From NCBI GenBank assembly GCA_021234155.1, contig JAJEKV010000078.1:2910978-2974977 (forward strand): 64,000 nucleotides of DNA, read 5' to 3'. Of the stretch, positions 47,871 through 59,000 are shown in pieces. Each line of letters starts with the position of its first letter. The stretch's first letter is position 1. The position numbers and the translations under genes were made by a program. The DNA is from Isoetes taiwanensis (taxonomy: Eukaryota > Streptophyta > Lycopodiopsida > Isoetales > Isoetaceae). The notes under the pieces were generated by a model, which saw only the letters and a list, made by a program, of their open reading frames with translations, searched no databases and had not been told where the DNA came from.

Positions 47871-49083
47871 AAGTTTGATACAGTCCCATTGGCTCTCGTC
47901 AATTCCTTGAAACAGCAGGACCATCCTTCTTGTGCACAATGACGGAGCAAAAAGAGACTAAGGGTGCATCCCCATTGAGCCTCGAACTCGGATTTCCTAC
48001 TTTGCCATATCAATAAATCAAAGGCACCGGAAGAATCTTAAAGTGTGAGCATTTCCATTAGAGCCCGTTTTTGTGATCCGATGGAGCCCTGTGCTATGAG
48101 ACAAGATCTTGTTTGCTACAAAACAAAAGCTTGCTCACTACAGGACAAAAGATTATTGCTAAAAGACAAACCCAAGTTGTATCTCGGCAATCCGGCATAT
48201 TGTTTCACTGCAGTTTTGGAGCTTCAGTCTGCCTTGCCGGTTACCTGAATGGCTATAGCAGGAATAAGGCTCCAAATATCTATTTTGAAAGAATAAACAT
48301 TGCATAGAATACATGCCTGTGGTGCGGTTAGCGGTTCCACACCAGCCAAAGCAACAATCGCGACCAGCGATTTTCGACCAAGAGCAGGTTTGGAGCAGTC
48401 ACCAGCATATCCTAGGTATATTCTAGCATATACTTAGGATATGCCACAAACCCACATAAACAAGGGTTTGCCCCCCTAGGGGCAACCCAAAAATGAAAGG
48501 CTTATATTTGCAATAGTTATAACCTAGAAATGCAAAAAGTGGACTAATAACAATCATTAGAATTGCAAAAATGGACTTAGTACAATCATTAATTCAATTT
48601 GGGATTATGTCTATCCCAAATTGCGCCCAATAAGCATTATTTTGAGTGCATCTTGAGTAAGCTTTTTGTATTAATAAAACCATGGTGTATATTGCATTAC
48701 GTGTTCTTTTTCTTTATTTACTTCAAATAAAGCAAGGAAATGACTTGTTTATTTTGAATTAACAACAATAGATTATATACCATAAAAATGTTGGAACATG
48801 ATCACCATGATCTCCAACATCATGTTATTTTTAGGCAAATAATACTCGACTAGGTAGACAAAATAGTAAAAGTGATGTCCTCCAAGTTGCTTTAAAAGAA
48901 ACAATTATACAAACATGTAGCACATTTAAATCGCACTTGATGGGATTTTAAAGCTATGATAATCCAAGAAACACGGAAGGTATGTCTCTAAGGCAAGGAA
49001 TTAATCTATGAGGGTCCCATTTTGTGCATAGCATACGAGCAAGTGTTCACAAAGACATGGGATTTCCTGATTTTGGTTGGTCA
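47871..49083 (-). other. Leader between gag and ABCC, array unit 2
   Basis: Counterpart of 35901-37116 with near identity. No gene recognised. Confidence 0.5.
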
Positions 49084-49497
49084 TTAACGCCAAAGATATC
49101 CAAGCAATCTTGCCACGCATAAAATAAAAACGACTTTCATCATCCGTATTTGAACAATTGCAAACAGCTTCCGAAGCTCTTGCTCATAGGTTCTTAATTC
49201 CCCAGTTTTTTGCAAACTATGCAACTGATGATAAGCCAGAAGTTCATTCAAGCAGTCAAAACTTCCCTGGGAAGGGACTTGTGAAGAAATACCCTTGGTA
49301 TCTTCTTCAAGTACTTCAGCAATTAAACTGCATTGCTTAGTAACTAGTTTATTGACTTCTTGTTCAATGGACGCCATCTTCCCTTGAAGACACACTAAGT
49401 TTTCAGCCAGCTCTTGGACTGAAACACTCTCAAGTTCCCGCTTCTCCACTTCCCAAGTGGTTTGGAAGACAGAACTTTTCTCGTCCATTTCTGCCAT
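49084..49497 (-). pseudogene. gag-like ORF, copy D
   Basis: Open from the MAEMDEKSSVFQTTWEVEK start (about 49495) through ELRTYEQELRKLFAIVQ, with a frameshift only near the end (about 49145). It is the second-best gag copy and confirms the protein of copy B. The LTR and a degenerate primer site lie immediately 5' (higher coordinate). Confidence 0.65.
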
Positions 49498-49551
49498 CAA
49501 GTTTAGATTTTCCCAGAAAACTAGATTTATGCCACGGCTCACGATACCCTT

Positions 49552-49991
49552 TATTATGACCTTAAAAATTTTCCTTAAGAACAATCTCTGCCCACGTGTT
49601 AACGCCGACTAGCTTCCACCCGCACCTTGGATCCCGGATCCCCCTCGCTAATCTTATCGGCTTACTGCTATGTGAACTTCCACACAGAAGCCCGGATTCC
49701 TTCAAAGAATCCCTCTGAGTTAAGCACCTACCAGATGCTTCACTCTGATTGATCTCTGGCAGTAGCAATCTGCCTTGAGATCGTAAACACAGTCAAGGCG
49801 CAACCGGCCCTATGGGTCGATCACGATCCGCCCTCTGGCGTAAATGCGGATTCTTTGAATGAATCCTCCCCGTTCGGCACTCTTGGTCCTTCCTCCAATT
49901 CGATCCTTGGTAGAAGCCACCTGCCTTAAGACCGCAAGCACAGCCTTAGGCTGCTATTTCGACTCTATGGGCTAATCCCTGAATCAACTCT
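49552..49991 (-). repeat. LTR copy D, 3' part only
   Basis: Equivalent to LTR copy C and cut at the same internal point by block P. A stretch at 49795-49880 is unusually altered at CAG/CTG sites compared with copy C (for example 'GATCACGATCCGCCCTCTGG' against 'CAGTGCTGATCCGGCTCCTG'). Confidence 0.8.
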
Positions 49992-49992
49992 A

Positions 49993-51540
49993 TGCATTAT
50001 ACGACTATTCATGCATCGTCTCTACTCCTCCTCCTGTATTGCACGTAGCCCTTTGAATCAAGATGCTGGCAGAGAATAATGGTGTTGTGACTCTGTGTGG
50101 ATTAATGTGCAGTATGTAATTCTCGGTTAGAATCTGGAACTGATTATGCAGTGATAGTTTGAGAGTGTGGAGGGTCGAGATCATGCAGAAGGTACCTGGC
50201 ACTGGTAGCTATCCAAAATGAGCCCCCCCAAACACTTGTTGTGGAGGGGATTGTGATTTTGCATTACAGAATCGGTTGTGAAGGTATCACAACATTGAGG
50301 ATAAATTTAATCTCACCCTATTTATATAGCCCAAATAAGAGGCGTAAGAAACAAGGTCTTTGCCAGAACGCGATAGCCATTTTGCGTAACCACCTTAAAT
50401 TAGAAAGTCCCATCATCTTGCACACTTTTGGGCTTTAATCAACTAATCCTGTAGTTCAGGGTTTCCCTTATGGGTAATTCTTAATGGGATAAACACAATA
50501 TATAGGGCAAATTGTATAATTTAGAGGTTAGCTAATGGTGGCAATTTTTCTTCTATATAGAACTTACTTTTATACTACCCATGGCGAATTCACAAAAAGA
50601 GACATCTAATTTATCGATGAAAAGCAATCGAGCGAAAGTGAGCTTTGTTGTGGGCAAGTTATGGCTAATTAGCTTGTTGTCCTGATTGGTCAATGGCACT
50701 TTGGGGAGGGGATGGGCTTACAATTTTATCATGATTGTACACCGTCGTCAACACAAGCCTCAAAGAGTATTGCAAAGCCAACTTATCTCTCGAGTCTCCT
50801 CTTTACCGTGTGTATATCTCCGTATTTAACAATTCTTGTAGAATAGATGATATTGCTAGGGCACAATGGCTTGAAATTTAATATAAAATTCATTCATACT
50901 CTAAATTAAACAAGGGAATTCATTTCGTGTGACTCTATGATATTACTTGGTTAGAATTACATGGGTAAGATTTCATAAAGCATAAGTATTTCACATTCGT
51001 ATTTCACATAAAATGAACGTGGACCTATGATGCATTAACGACAACACGAATAATAAAAGAACGAAAAAAAAGGTTGGAGCAATTTGTATGATCAGTCAGT
51101 TGAACAAAGGAAAGTATGGCGATATTGCCCTAAATGACATTACTCTTGGTTGGAAAGAAGGCCAGTGAATGTATCATATTTAATATGTTCTATACAACAA
51201 TGATAATCAGTATGATCATTGAAAGATAAAAGTTTGAAATGGACTACATCTAGTAGTTTTACTTTTAATTCCTCAACGACGGTGGAGATTGGCAACTCTG
51301 CCAAAACATCCCGCCATTACGGATGGTAATCCCTACATTGTGCATATGCATAAACGGATGAGTAACTAGAGACAACCATAAACAAGAAAGGATCAAGTTA
51401 ACTAACTAATAAGAGAGCTTTTATTGGATATCAAAATCCTCTCCGGGCCGGGCTTAGCTAGTCTCTAATGTTGTTGGAGATTGCTTTTGCATTCTCCTTG
51501 CCTCAAATGGTACCCTCCTATTATTCTGAAATTTTTTTGT
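49993..51540. repeat. Block P, copy 4 (array unit 3)
   Basis: Matches 38060-39626. About 15 bp around 51120 are missing relative to unit 2 (GGCATGTCAACTAATG). Confidence 0.85.
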
Positions 51541-53516
51541 ATAAGACGTAGATTAATGTCCTTGCTTTTTATCAAAAACGAGCTTGCCTCTGATTCCAAC
51601 TCCTGTATCATTGAAGTGGTTGCCTAATAAGTACACTTCCTAAGCCTATTTTCACTGCAACTAAAGGAGATCCTCGAATCTATCCTTACAATTTTGCATC
51701 TGTTGCATCTTCCCCAAGCACACAAGCAACCTGTAAAAGGCTTTCGTGAGCTTCAAAAAAAGCGGGCCTCTTTAATTTGTGAAATCACTTTGCCCTCCGG
51801 TCCCCCGAGGTGGTGGTGTTTCGTGTCGATGGCAAAAACAAATGTGAAGATCAAAGCATTTGCATCAGACATTGTCTATGGATTTAACTTCCCTGCCAGG
51901 CCAAGACTTTTTGTGTTGCCTCCGACATAATAACCCCAGCATTTTGATATTGTGATAAAGTAGTATAGTTGTTGGCAATCGACCCACATTTAGAGAATTG
52001 GCAGTTACTTCAAACTCAATTTTTTTAAATAAAATGATAAACTGCATGTATAGTTCTCATTTAGAACACCAGTTCCGTGTACCATTCAATTATTTTAATA
52101 GTGCACCATTCAATTACTTTAATTTCTGGTTGACATTTACAACTCGGAAAGTTCAAAACTTGCTATGTTCGACGAGCGGCAAGGTTGACAAGTTACAGGT
52201 TGTTGCCACAACCTACAAAGAGTTATGAAATTTTTGGATTCTTCGTTCTCTCGCGCATTTCATTTGTTGTATCTCAGCTTTGGATAAGTGCAATGCATCT
52301 TGCACTCTATAAGGAGAGAGGGGGAGTGCATCTTGCATCTCCTCTGTTGGCCTTCGATATCGCCATCCTCTAATGCCCCTTTTATTAAACTTTAAAACCC
52401 TCATTTTATTTCAAATTATAAAGAGCTTCTTGGTGAAAAATGGTTGTTGGACATGACATTAGTGGGCAAGTTGTTAGGAGCATGCATTATGCTAGTGATG
52501 AGCATGTAAGCAAGTTGACAACCCAAATTATTATCTTTAGTGTTCTAATTGTTATCTTCATGATATATTTCTCCCGAATTGGTCCTACTATCTTTAGTGC
52601 TACTATCTTCATTGTTCTAATTGTTATCTTCATGATATATCTGCAGAGTTGGTCCTATGTCACTCTCACCTCTGCATATTCTTTCAATGTCCAACTGATC
52701 ATTATATAGTATTCAAGTTGTGCATGTCATTCTTGTGCAATGATCTTCAATACATTGTTCCATTTGATTACATCCACAAATGACATGTAGTGATATAGGA
52801 TATAGGATTGTTCCATTTCACTGCATCCATGAAGGAACCAATTAGCTACAAGAGATTCTAAAGTCATCTATAAATTGTTCCTTTAGAAACTAGCCATAAG
52901 CTTCAATCCTACATTATCTCCATGCCTTGATTATCTTGTGTATTTTGGTCAACAAGAGAGACTTTAACCAGAGATACAGTCCAACAATTCCAATTCTTTG
53001 CCCACCACAAACGGAGCTATTTCTTGATACCGAACCTGATATTATCAGTATGGGATATCATATTATTATCAATCTCTTTTATAGTATGAGAAGGAAAGCA
53101 CCAATATAATCTCCATTCATCCTATAGATCATGCTCCAGAAACATAACCATCCTCCAATATCTAATCTGACCCTATTAAGCACTTGAGGCCATTCAGTTT
53201 ACAGCTTCTACATCAACACCCTTGCATCTTTTCAGTCTAGCAGTCGGCAGAAGTCATAATCGAATAGAGTTATGAAAAGAGATGAAAATTTATTTGTTCC
53301 CAGGTGGTTAGTGATATTAACTCCTAAGTTGAAGAACAGCCACAGCAGTAACCATTTTCAGCATAATAACGATTAAAAGAGAAACATAAACCTAGAAGTT
53401 CATTAGAATAGTTTCCCACTGCGTATCATTTGAAATGTAGTGCAGATGAAGATCACAGTGGTAGATCATGCCACGTTTCATAGAATATTATATCTGAATT
53501 TTGAAAGCCTTCATTT
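51541..53516. repeat. Block Q, copy 5 (array unit 3, truncated)
   Basis: Carries the intact Helitron target at about 53256. It is cut just before the first ABCC exon, where the LTR start fragment is joined (53516/53517). Confidence 0.85.
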
Positions 53517-53655
53517 GAGTCACCGTAGACTGATTACAGTCAACACGGCCCATTAAATCACAACTGCCCGGCAATCGCGACCCATAATACCCCCGTGCTC
53601 ATGGACGTCCGTCAAGGGCCCGATTCCGGCTATGCCCTTGGGAGCACCTGTAACA
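53517..53655 (-). repeat. LTR copy E, 5' end only
   Basis: The minus strand opens TGTTACAGGTGCTCC at 53655, as in copy B, and runs about 139 bp before being cut. Confidence 0.8.
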
Positions 53656-53879
53656 TTCCTCCCCCTCCTTTTGGACCTTGCCCTCAAGGTTGATTATATA
53701 GTCAACTATAACTTGAGAGGAAAAATAAAGAGTCCAGACCTTCTGAAGGAGCCAAATCACGGCCATAGATTGTGAAGATGTTATTCAGATATTAAGCTCC
53801 CATTCACAAAGTAAAGAAAAGGAAACACAAAATTTCTTCTTAAGCTTGGAGTCTGCAATGGATGCATTGACCGAGAATT
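53656..53879 (-). mobile_element. 3' internal end and polypurine tract of LTR retroelement (copy E)
   Basis: Inverse of 28019-28220, with the purine tract adjacent to LTR copy E. It is the third copy in which this internal end directly abuts an LTR start. Confidence 0.6.
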
Positions 53880-55650
53880 GTAACTTCTCAAGAAGGTCTA
53901 ATTTAGAAATGAATAGTAGATAGAATATATAGAAGATTACCTTGTGAGGAGGCGTAGATAAAGAATTACAAAGAAATGATCAAACTATTGGCATAGCTTA
54001 TTAAATTATTGTTCATCTTCATGTTGTATGAGAAAATGACCTGCAGACAATTGAAATAAGCCAAGGACTTCGTACAAAGATGAGAAAATGAGGGGCTTGA
54101 AATTTCGCTATGTATCTGCTCATGCATGAAAAGAATCTTGATTCTCCAGAGTGAATCTCCAGTTGGAAATTGATAATGGAACTTCTCTGCAGACAAAAAG
54201 CTTCTCACTTCTCAATACTATAGAACACATTGCGCCTTTAAATAATGGCAGGATACCATATGCATGCAATACAAATGAATGGAGGATAAGAACAACTGCA
54301 AGGCCCCAAAACACATGTCTCCAAACTATCAAAATGGAAGAAGCTTGGCTCCTTCTCATTTCTCTCGAAAGCAGGTTAAGACTCATAAACCTTGTCTATG
54401 TTCATGCACACAATGGTGGGTTGTAGAGTCAAATTAAAGTTGCAGTAACAATGGCTTAAGTAAGTGGACATCTCCAACTCGCTAAGAATAAAGCTGGAAA
54501 GCTACTCGAGGAAGTTTGCTTACCTCTCTCCTTTTCATTCCACGTGCAGCGGCAATAGACTTATAAATCTTGTCTATAAAATTCAAACGGGCTACCATTG
54601 TTCGTGTCTAAAAATTTCTATGCTCAAACCACTGTCCTCATTTCACCATGTGTGCCATTTTTTTGCCCAGGTTTTGCAAGTTCCATGAGGGGGATTTGAA
54701 GAGGCATAGCTCGATTCATTACCCATGGACCATTCGAGAAGATTCAACAGCAGCTGTGCCATTTTCGCAAGGGCAGGTAAAGAGAAAAAGGAATTTCGTT
54801 TTTTACAAATCTACTGATTTCTAAGTTTTCGAATAAATTTTAGCTGCCGATTTGAATAAGGAGAACACCTCTGACATGTAAAAATCTTTGGGCCTCTATA
54901 CCGGTTCTACAACCCCTCTTTGTTCATATCCAGAACATGCAATTCTTTTTGTATATTCCACCTGAGGCTAAATTTTAGCCGCTATACTTAGGAATACGGG
55001 CTCACAAGAAAATGTACTTATTTGATATCTCAGCATGTTTATGCCTGCCCTATGGCTAGTTTTTCTTTCTTTTCCTTCATTTGCATGTTCCACCTAACCC
55101 TTTCCCTAAGCTTGCCTTACTGCCGGTTTACGTTTGTGGATATTGCCCTATTGCGAATGATAATTTTAATATAATACAAAATGTCCATTACTGATGATAT
55201 TGATCTGCATGTTGTCCCACCTTCCTTCATACTTAGATAATGTTACACCTAATGTACAACCACCAAAAAAGATAATAATACCTTAGAAGAAAGGATTGTG
55301 CTCATCCCAGGAATCTTCAATAGTAGTAATCGTTGTAGTCCTGCATTTCATTGATATTTGAATTGTGTGAGCTAGTAAGGAGGTGCCAGATTCATATTTC
55401 TTTAAATGCTAAATTCCATTTTCTAGTTTGTGTTGATTCTTGCCTTGAAAGCTTTGGTAAAACTCATCTAAAGCAAGGAGTTGATTTCCTTCTATATGTA
55501 CATAGGGGAGATGTACATCTCTAAATCTTGAACCGTCTGTACACTAGCTCAAGAGAATCCAAAATATAAGAGCTATAAAAAACTCCACTTCTTTTTGCAA
55601 AGAAGTGGAATTGGGTTGTTGCCAGTTGTTTTTTTGTATTGAAAATTGAT
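53880..55650. repeat. Arm 2 of the large inverted repeat (inverse of 25976-28018)
   Basis: Collinear with arm 1 in reverse, including the hairpin at 55585-55608. Unlike arm 1, it runs on into segment R (GATAATTTTTGTTTTGG at about 55648), the same sequence that follows ABCC copy 1 at 6421. Confidence 0.8.
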
Positions 55651-55761
55651 AATTTTTGTTTTGGTGTGTTATGGGATTTGTGTTATATTTAATGGTACAA
55701 GAAACTTATCGCGTGCCTATCGGCCCGCGAAACGATTCTCTTCACCAACTTATCTATACGT

Positions 55762-56035
55762 GTTAGAACATGCGAGGATTTGAACTCGCACTTTTTTTTT
55801 GCCCTGTGTCCAGTGCCCGCACGATAGAAGGATGCTGACCATAACGACTATAGGATGCCCTTTTTTTTGACAATCATGTCATGCAACAATAGCCAGTGGG
55901 TTTTGAACCTGGACAGGGGAACACCCATATCCAATGGTCTAACCACCAGGCTATGATCACCATGACATAGATCATCCATGCCACCCAATAATGGTCAGTG
56001 GGATACAGCCTAACCACTAGACAACAGCCGCGAAC
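55762..56035 (-). mobile_element. Cluster of three tRNA-like/SINE modules
   Basis: Minus strand. (i) GGGCATCCTATAGTCGTTATG...GCGAGTTCAAATCCTCGC (55860-55771) has a D-arm-like A box and a strong T-arm, but the 3' end does not pair with GGGCATC. (ii) ATAGCCTGGTGGTTAGACC...CCAGGTTCAAAACCCACTGG (about 55955-55892) has clear A and B boxes of a tRNA-derived SINE. (iii) GTTGTCTAGTGGTTAGGC (about 56029-56005) is a further A-box head without B box. Poly(T) runs lie between (55791-55800 and 55860-55868). None is a functional tRNA. Confidence 0.55.
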
Positions 56036-59000
56036 ATTTCTCTTCCGGACTTCGCTTTTTGGCGCCTCAAATAACCAGGAAGTGGCCTGATCATGGTTTT
56101 GCTCAAGAAACCAAAGCAAGGGATTTCTTGCAGAGCAAGAAAGAAAGGGAATGAAATACTCAGAATCTATAATTTCAATTTCGATGAAATCCGGCAGTCT
56201 TTCCTCATGTCCGCCTCATACTTTCTATCCTCATCATATACTAAATTGGTCGCCATGTCCAGTTCCTTTTTCAAAATTAGTGGAAGCATTTGCAAATCTG
56301 CCATGGCTGTGTCGCCTTAGCCAGTGCCAGCACGGTCCAATTGCCCTATTGCCCTTTTTGCACGGGATGCAGCCGAAGTTTCAATCTGCTTCAAAATTTT
56401 CTTCTTCCTTATACATCTATGCTGCCAAAGTTTAGGGATTCGTGTAAAATATGTACATATGGACTAAGCCCAAAGTGATCTTCAAAATAGCCGGCCCATT
56501 CCATGCGTTTTCTACAACCATCATCACATGTATCATATAATACTCAAAGGCCTAAAAATGAGACATAGATTTGGGGTGTGTAGAGGATTTTTCATCCTCT
56601 CTTTTTGGCACAAAATCCACCCAACTAGTGTGACACACATTAGTTATGCTTGCACTTGCACTTGCACTCACTTAAGGTGGGAAATGCATTTCGTCGCCAT
56701 CTCTTTTTCAACTTATTTGCAACCAATTTGCCATTTCTTCTCTACATGCTTATTTGCTCATTGCCATTATTTCCATTAATTTTTCGATGCATAACCATGC
56801 AAGTTTCATATTCAAATTGTATACATATATCACTTCATCTACATGTTCTGTCCTCCATGATCTCCACCAACTTCCAGAATTTACTTAAACAAAACATATT
56901 ATGGGATATCCAGGTTGAATCTCAACTATGACGAGGCTGTACATAGATGAAGCTTGGATGTTGATATGGGTTTAGGCTTGGATGTTGATATGGGTTTAGG
57001 CTTGGATGTTGAGATGAAGCTTGGATGTTGCTTCTCCTTGCTGGATTTTTCGCTTAACTCGAGCTATGGAGTTTTAGTCGGTTTGTTTTTTGCCCAATCT
57101 GTTCCGATTTCTTTCCTTTTTTCAACATATGGAGGATCTGTTATCTTGTTGAAGAACTCGTCGGCAGCCCTTGGAGTGATTTAAAAGATGAAGCCGCTTG
57201 CTCCAATGCCTGAAAGTGAAGGACATTATTCTCTTGGGTTCTTGGGTTTCCGATCCACGATGATACTACTCTTGCTTCTTTGCTTGAGAGAGAGCAAAGA
57301 GTCGTGGCCCAAAAACAGGATATTTTTCAGCTCGCAATCGAGAGGATATTTGTGCACTAGATCTAATGTTGTTCAATGGATGCTTAAGGTTTGTGTTGCT
57401 ATGATTTCGTATCAAGAGTGGAAAAAGAAATGTAGTCCTCTTCTTGGTAAAGAGTTGATTTCGTCCAGATCTTTATTGTTTCCTGTCTGCCGGGCGTGTA
57501 CAACTTCAGCCCTTTGATGTGACCATATTAGTCAGTAAACTATTTTGACAGATATTTATCCATTCATCTTGCCAAGGTAATTTGGGATTTTAGCCTCGTT
57601 TTAATAGTTTGTTTGCTTCAACTGTTATAACATTTCTTTTTGGGGTAATAGATTGCTTTGGCCGGAAGGCATAGATGATTCAACTGCTTTCCATTGCTTG
57701 TGTATCTATTGCGGCAAAATGGAAGAAATGTATCTTTCGATTGCACTATACAAAATGGCAAGAAATGTAAAGCAAATTAGTGCAAACAAAACACGTGAAG
57801 AAGAAATAATGAGGATAAAAGGCAAAAAGGGCATACCATTGCTTTAATGTTGCTTGGGAGGATCAAGAATATTGTCAATTTTCCCTTTTGCAAGCTTTTA
57901 GCTCGAGGTTTGAGCAAGAAAGTGAGCTTGGCTTGACTATGGCGCATAATAGAGTAATTCAATAGCTCAGGCAAAAGATATATCAAAGTTATTACATCGG
58001 TCATGTCTCCTTTGATGAAAAGAAAACCAATTTTAAGCTAGTCACCGGTATGCAAACTATGATAAACATTGCCCATTTACCTATTTAGCTTTCAATTCTT
58101 ATGCCTTAACAATGGATCCTCCATGTTTTCTCATGAGATGAGAAAGCGTGGTATTATTAGACTATTATTAGGCGCTTTTAGAGGACGTAAATCTGCATGC
58201 AAATGAGCAGGTCCGGATAAGGAACCGATATCTTTTTCATAAAGCTGGTAGAACAATGTTCCTCTCCAGCTTTCAATTTTGTGAAGAAGTAATGGAAACA
58301 GCATAAAACTATTATAAGACCATCGTGCAAGCAAGATAAGAAAAGCCTGTTACTTTCCATCACATGTCTCTGAAAGTAAATGGACTGTGTAAATGCATAC
58401 GATATTCTTGTAGCAGCTGGAACAGTGCTTTGTTATACATATAGAGCTGTTAATCTTCTGCATGGAGAAGTGTGTCCCTAGCAATCATGATTTTCTATTT
58501 GGTTAGTAAGGATTTTCTTCTAAGCAACCTTATTTCAACACGCAAAAAGGATAGATCAAGAGCAAAAGATAAATCTCATGCCTTTTTGAGCAAAAATGCA
58601 TTTTGCTTGCAAGAAAGACCATGCCATTGTGTAATATTGTGTAATGCGCACTTATGTACTCATGGCTTGCAGGCCCGAGAGGTATGATGGCAATGGCCAT
58701 GAGAAGAACCCATCATGTAGGCAAAATGATGCAAGTTGAATATATGTCGTGTAGCCGGCATGTAGTGGCAATCGGTTGCAACATTGGTTTAGATTTTGGA
58801 TCCAGTATATAGTGCATTTCTTTACGCAATGGCAAAGGCCTTCATTCCAAAAAATGGAAGAGTAGATAAGTATAGATGTTCCGAAAATTACTTGTAGATT
58901 TCTTGCCAAAACATTTGAATTCGTCTATCCCCTATTTTTAGAGCAAACAAAATGCATCAGAATAGTATTGCAAATAAAAACTCTAAATCTTCAGCTACCC

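Larger units (their letters stand above)
30250..53516. repeat. Head-to-tail array of a 7.81-kb unit (about 2.5 units)
   Basis: Anchor TGCATTATACG occurs at 30250, 38060 and 49993. The first spacing is 7810 bp and the second 11933 bp, which is exactly 7810 plus the 4123-bp Helitron. Each unit holds block P (3' part), block Q, the minus-strand ABCC fragment, leader, gag and the inner part of an LTR. The P/LTR junction (…AATCAACTC joined to TATGCATT…) is shared by units 1-2 and 2-3, as expected of a tandem duplication breakpoint. Unit 3 ends at 53516. Confidence 0.85.

Noticed and set aside
36098-48248. Conserved frame beginning MSISIRARFCDPMEPCAM in both array units
   Set aside because: It lies in the noncoding leader. 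The same sequence in copy 1 (around 5100-5240, inverse) is broken, so it is duplication, not coding constraint.
21145-52650. Short protein starting MVVGHDISGQVVRS conserved in five copies as a possible new gene
   Set aside because: The copies belong to recently duplicated block Q, so conservation is expected without selection. There is no family match, and the tail is made of a repeated AT-rich phrase and differs in length.
18367-53516. Repeat-induced point mutation or CHG deamination as the cause of copy differences
   Set aside because: The changes at CAG/CTG include indels and CTG to CG, CTT or CCG, and differ between copies. C-to-T at these sites is not the main class, and RIP is a fungal process.
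55771-55862. Functional tRNA gene on the minus strand
   Set aside because: The T-arm is good but the acceptor stem does not pair, the variable region contains a run of ten A, and no proper anticodon stem forms.
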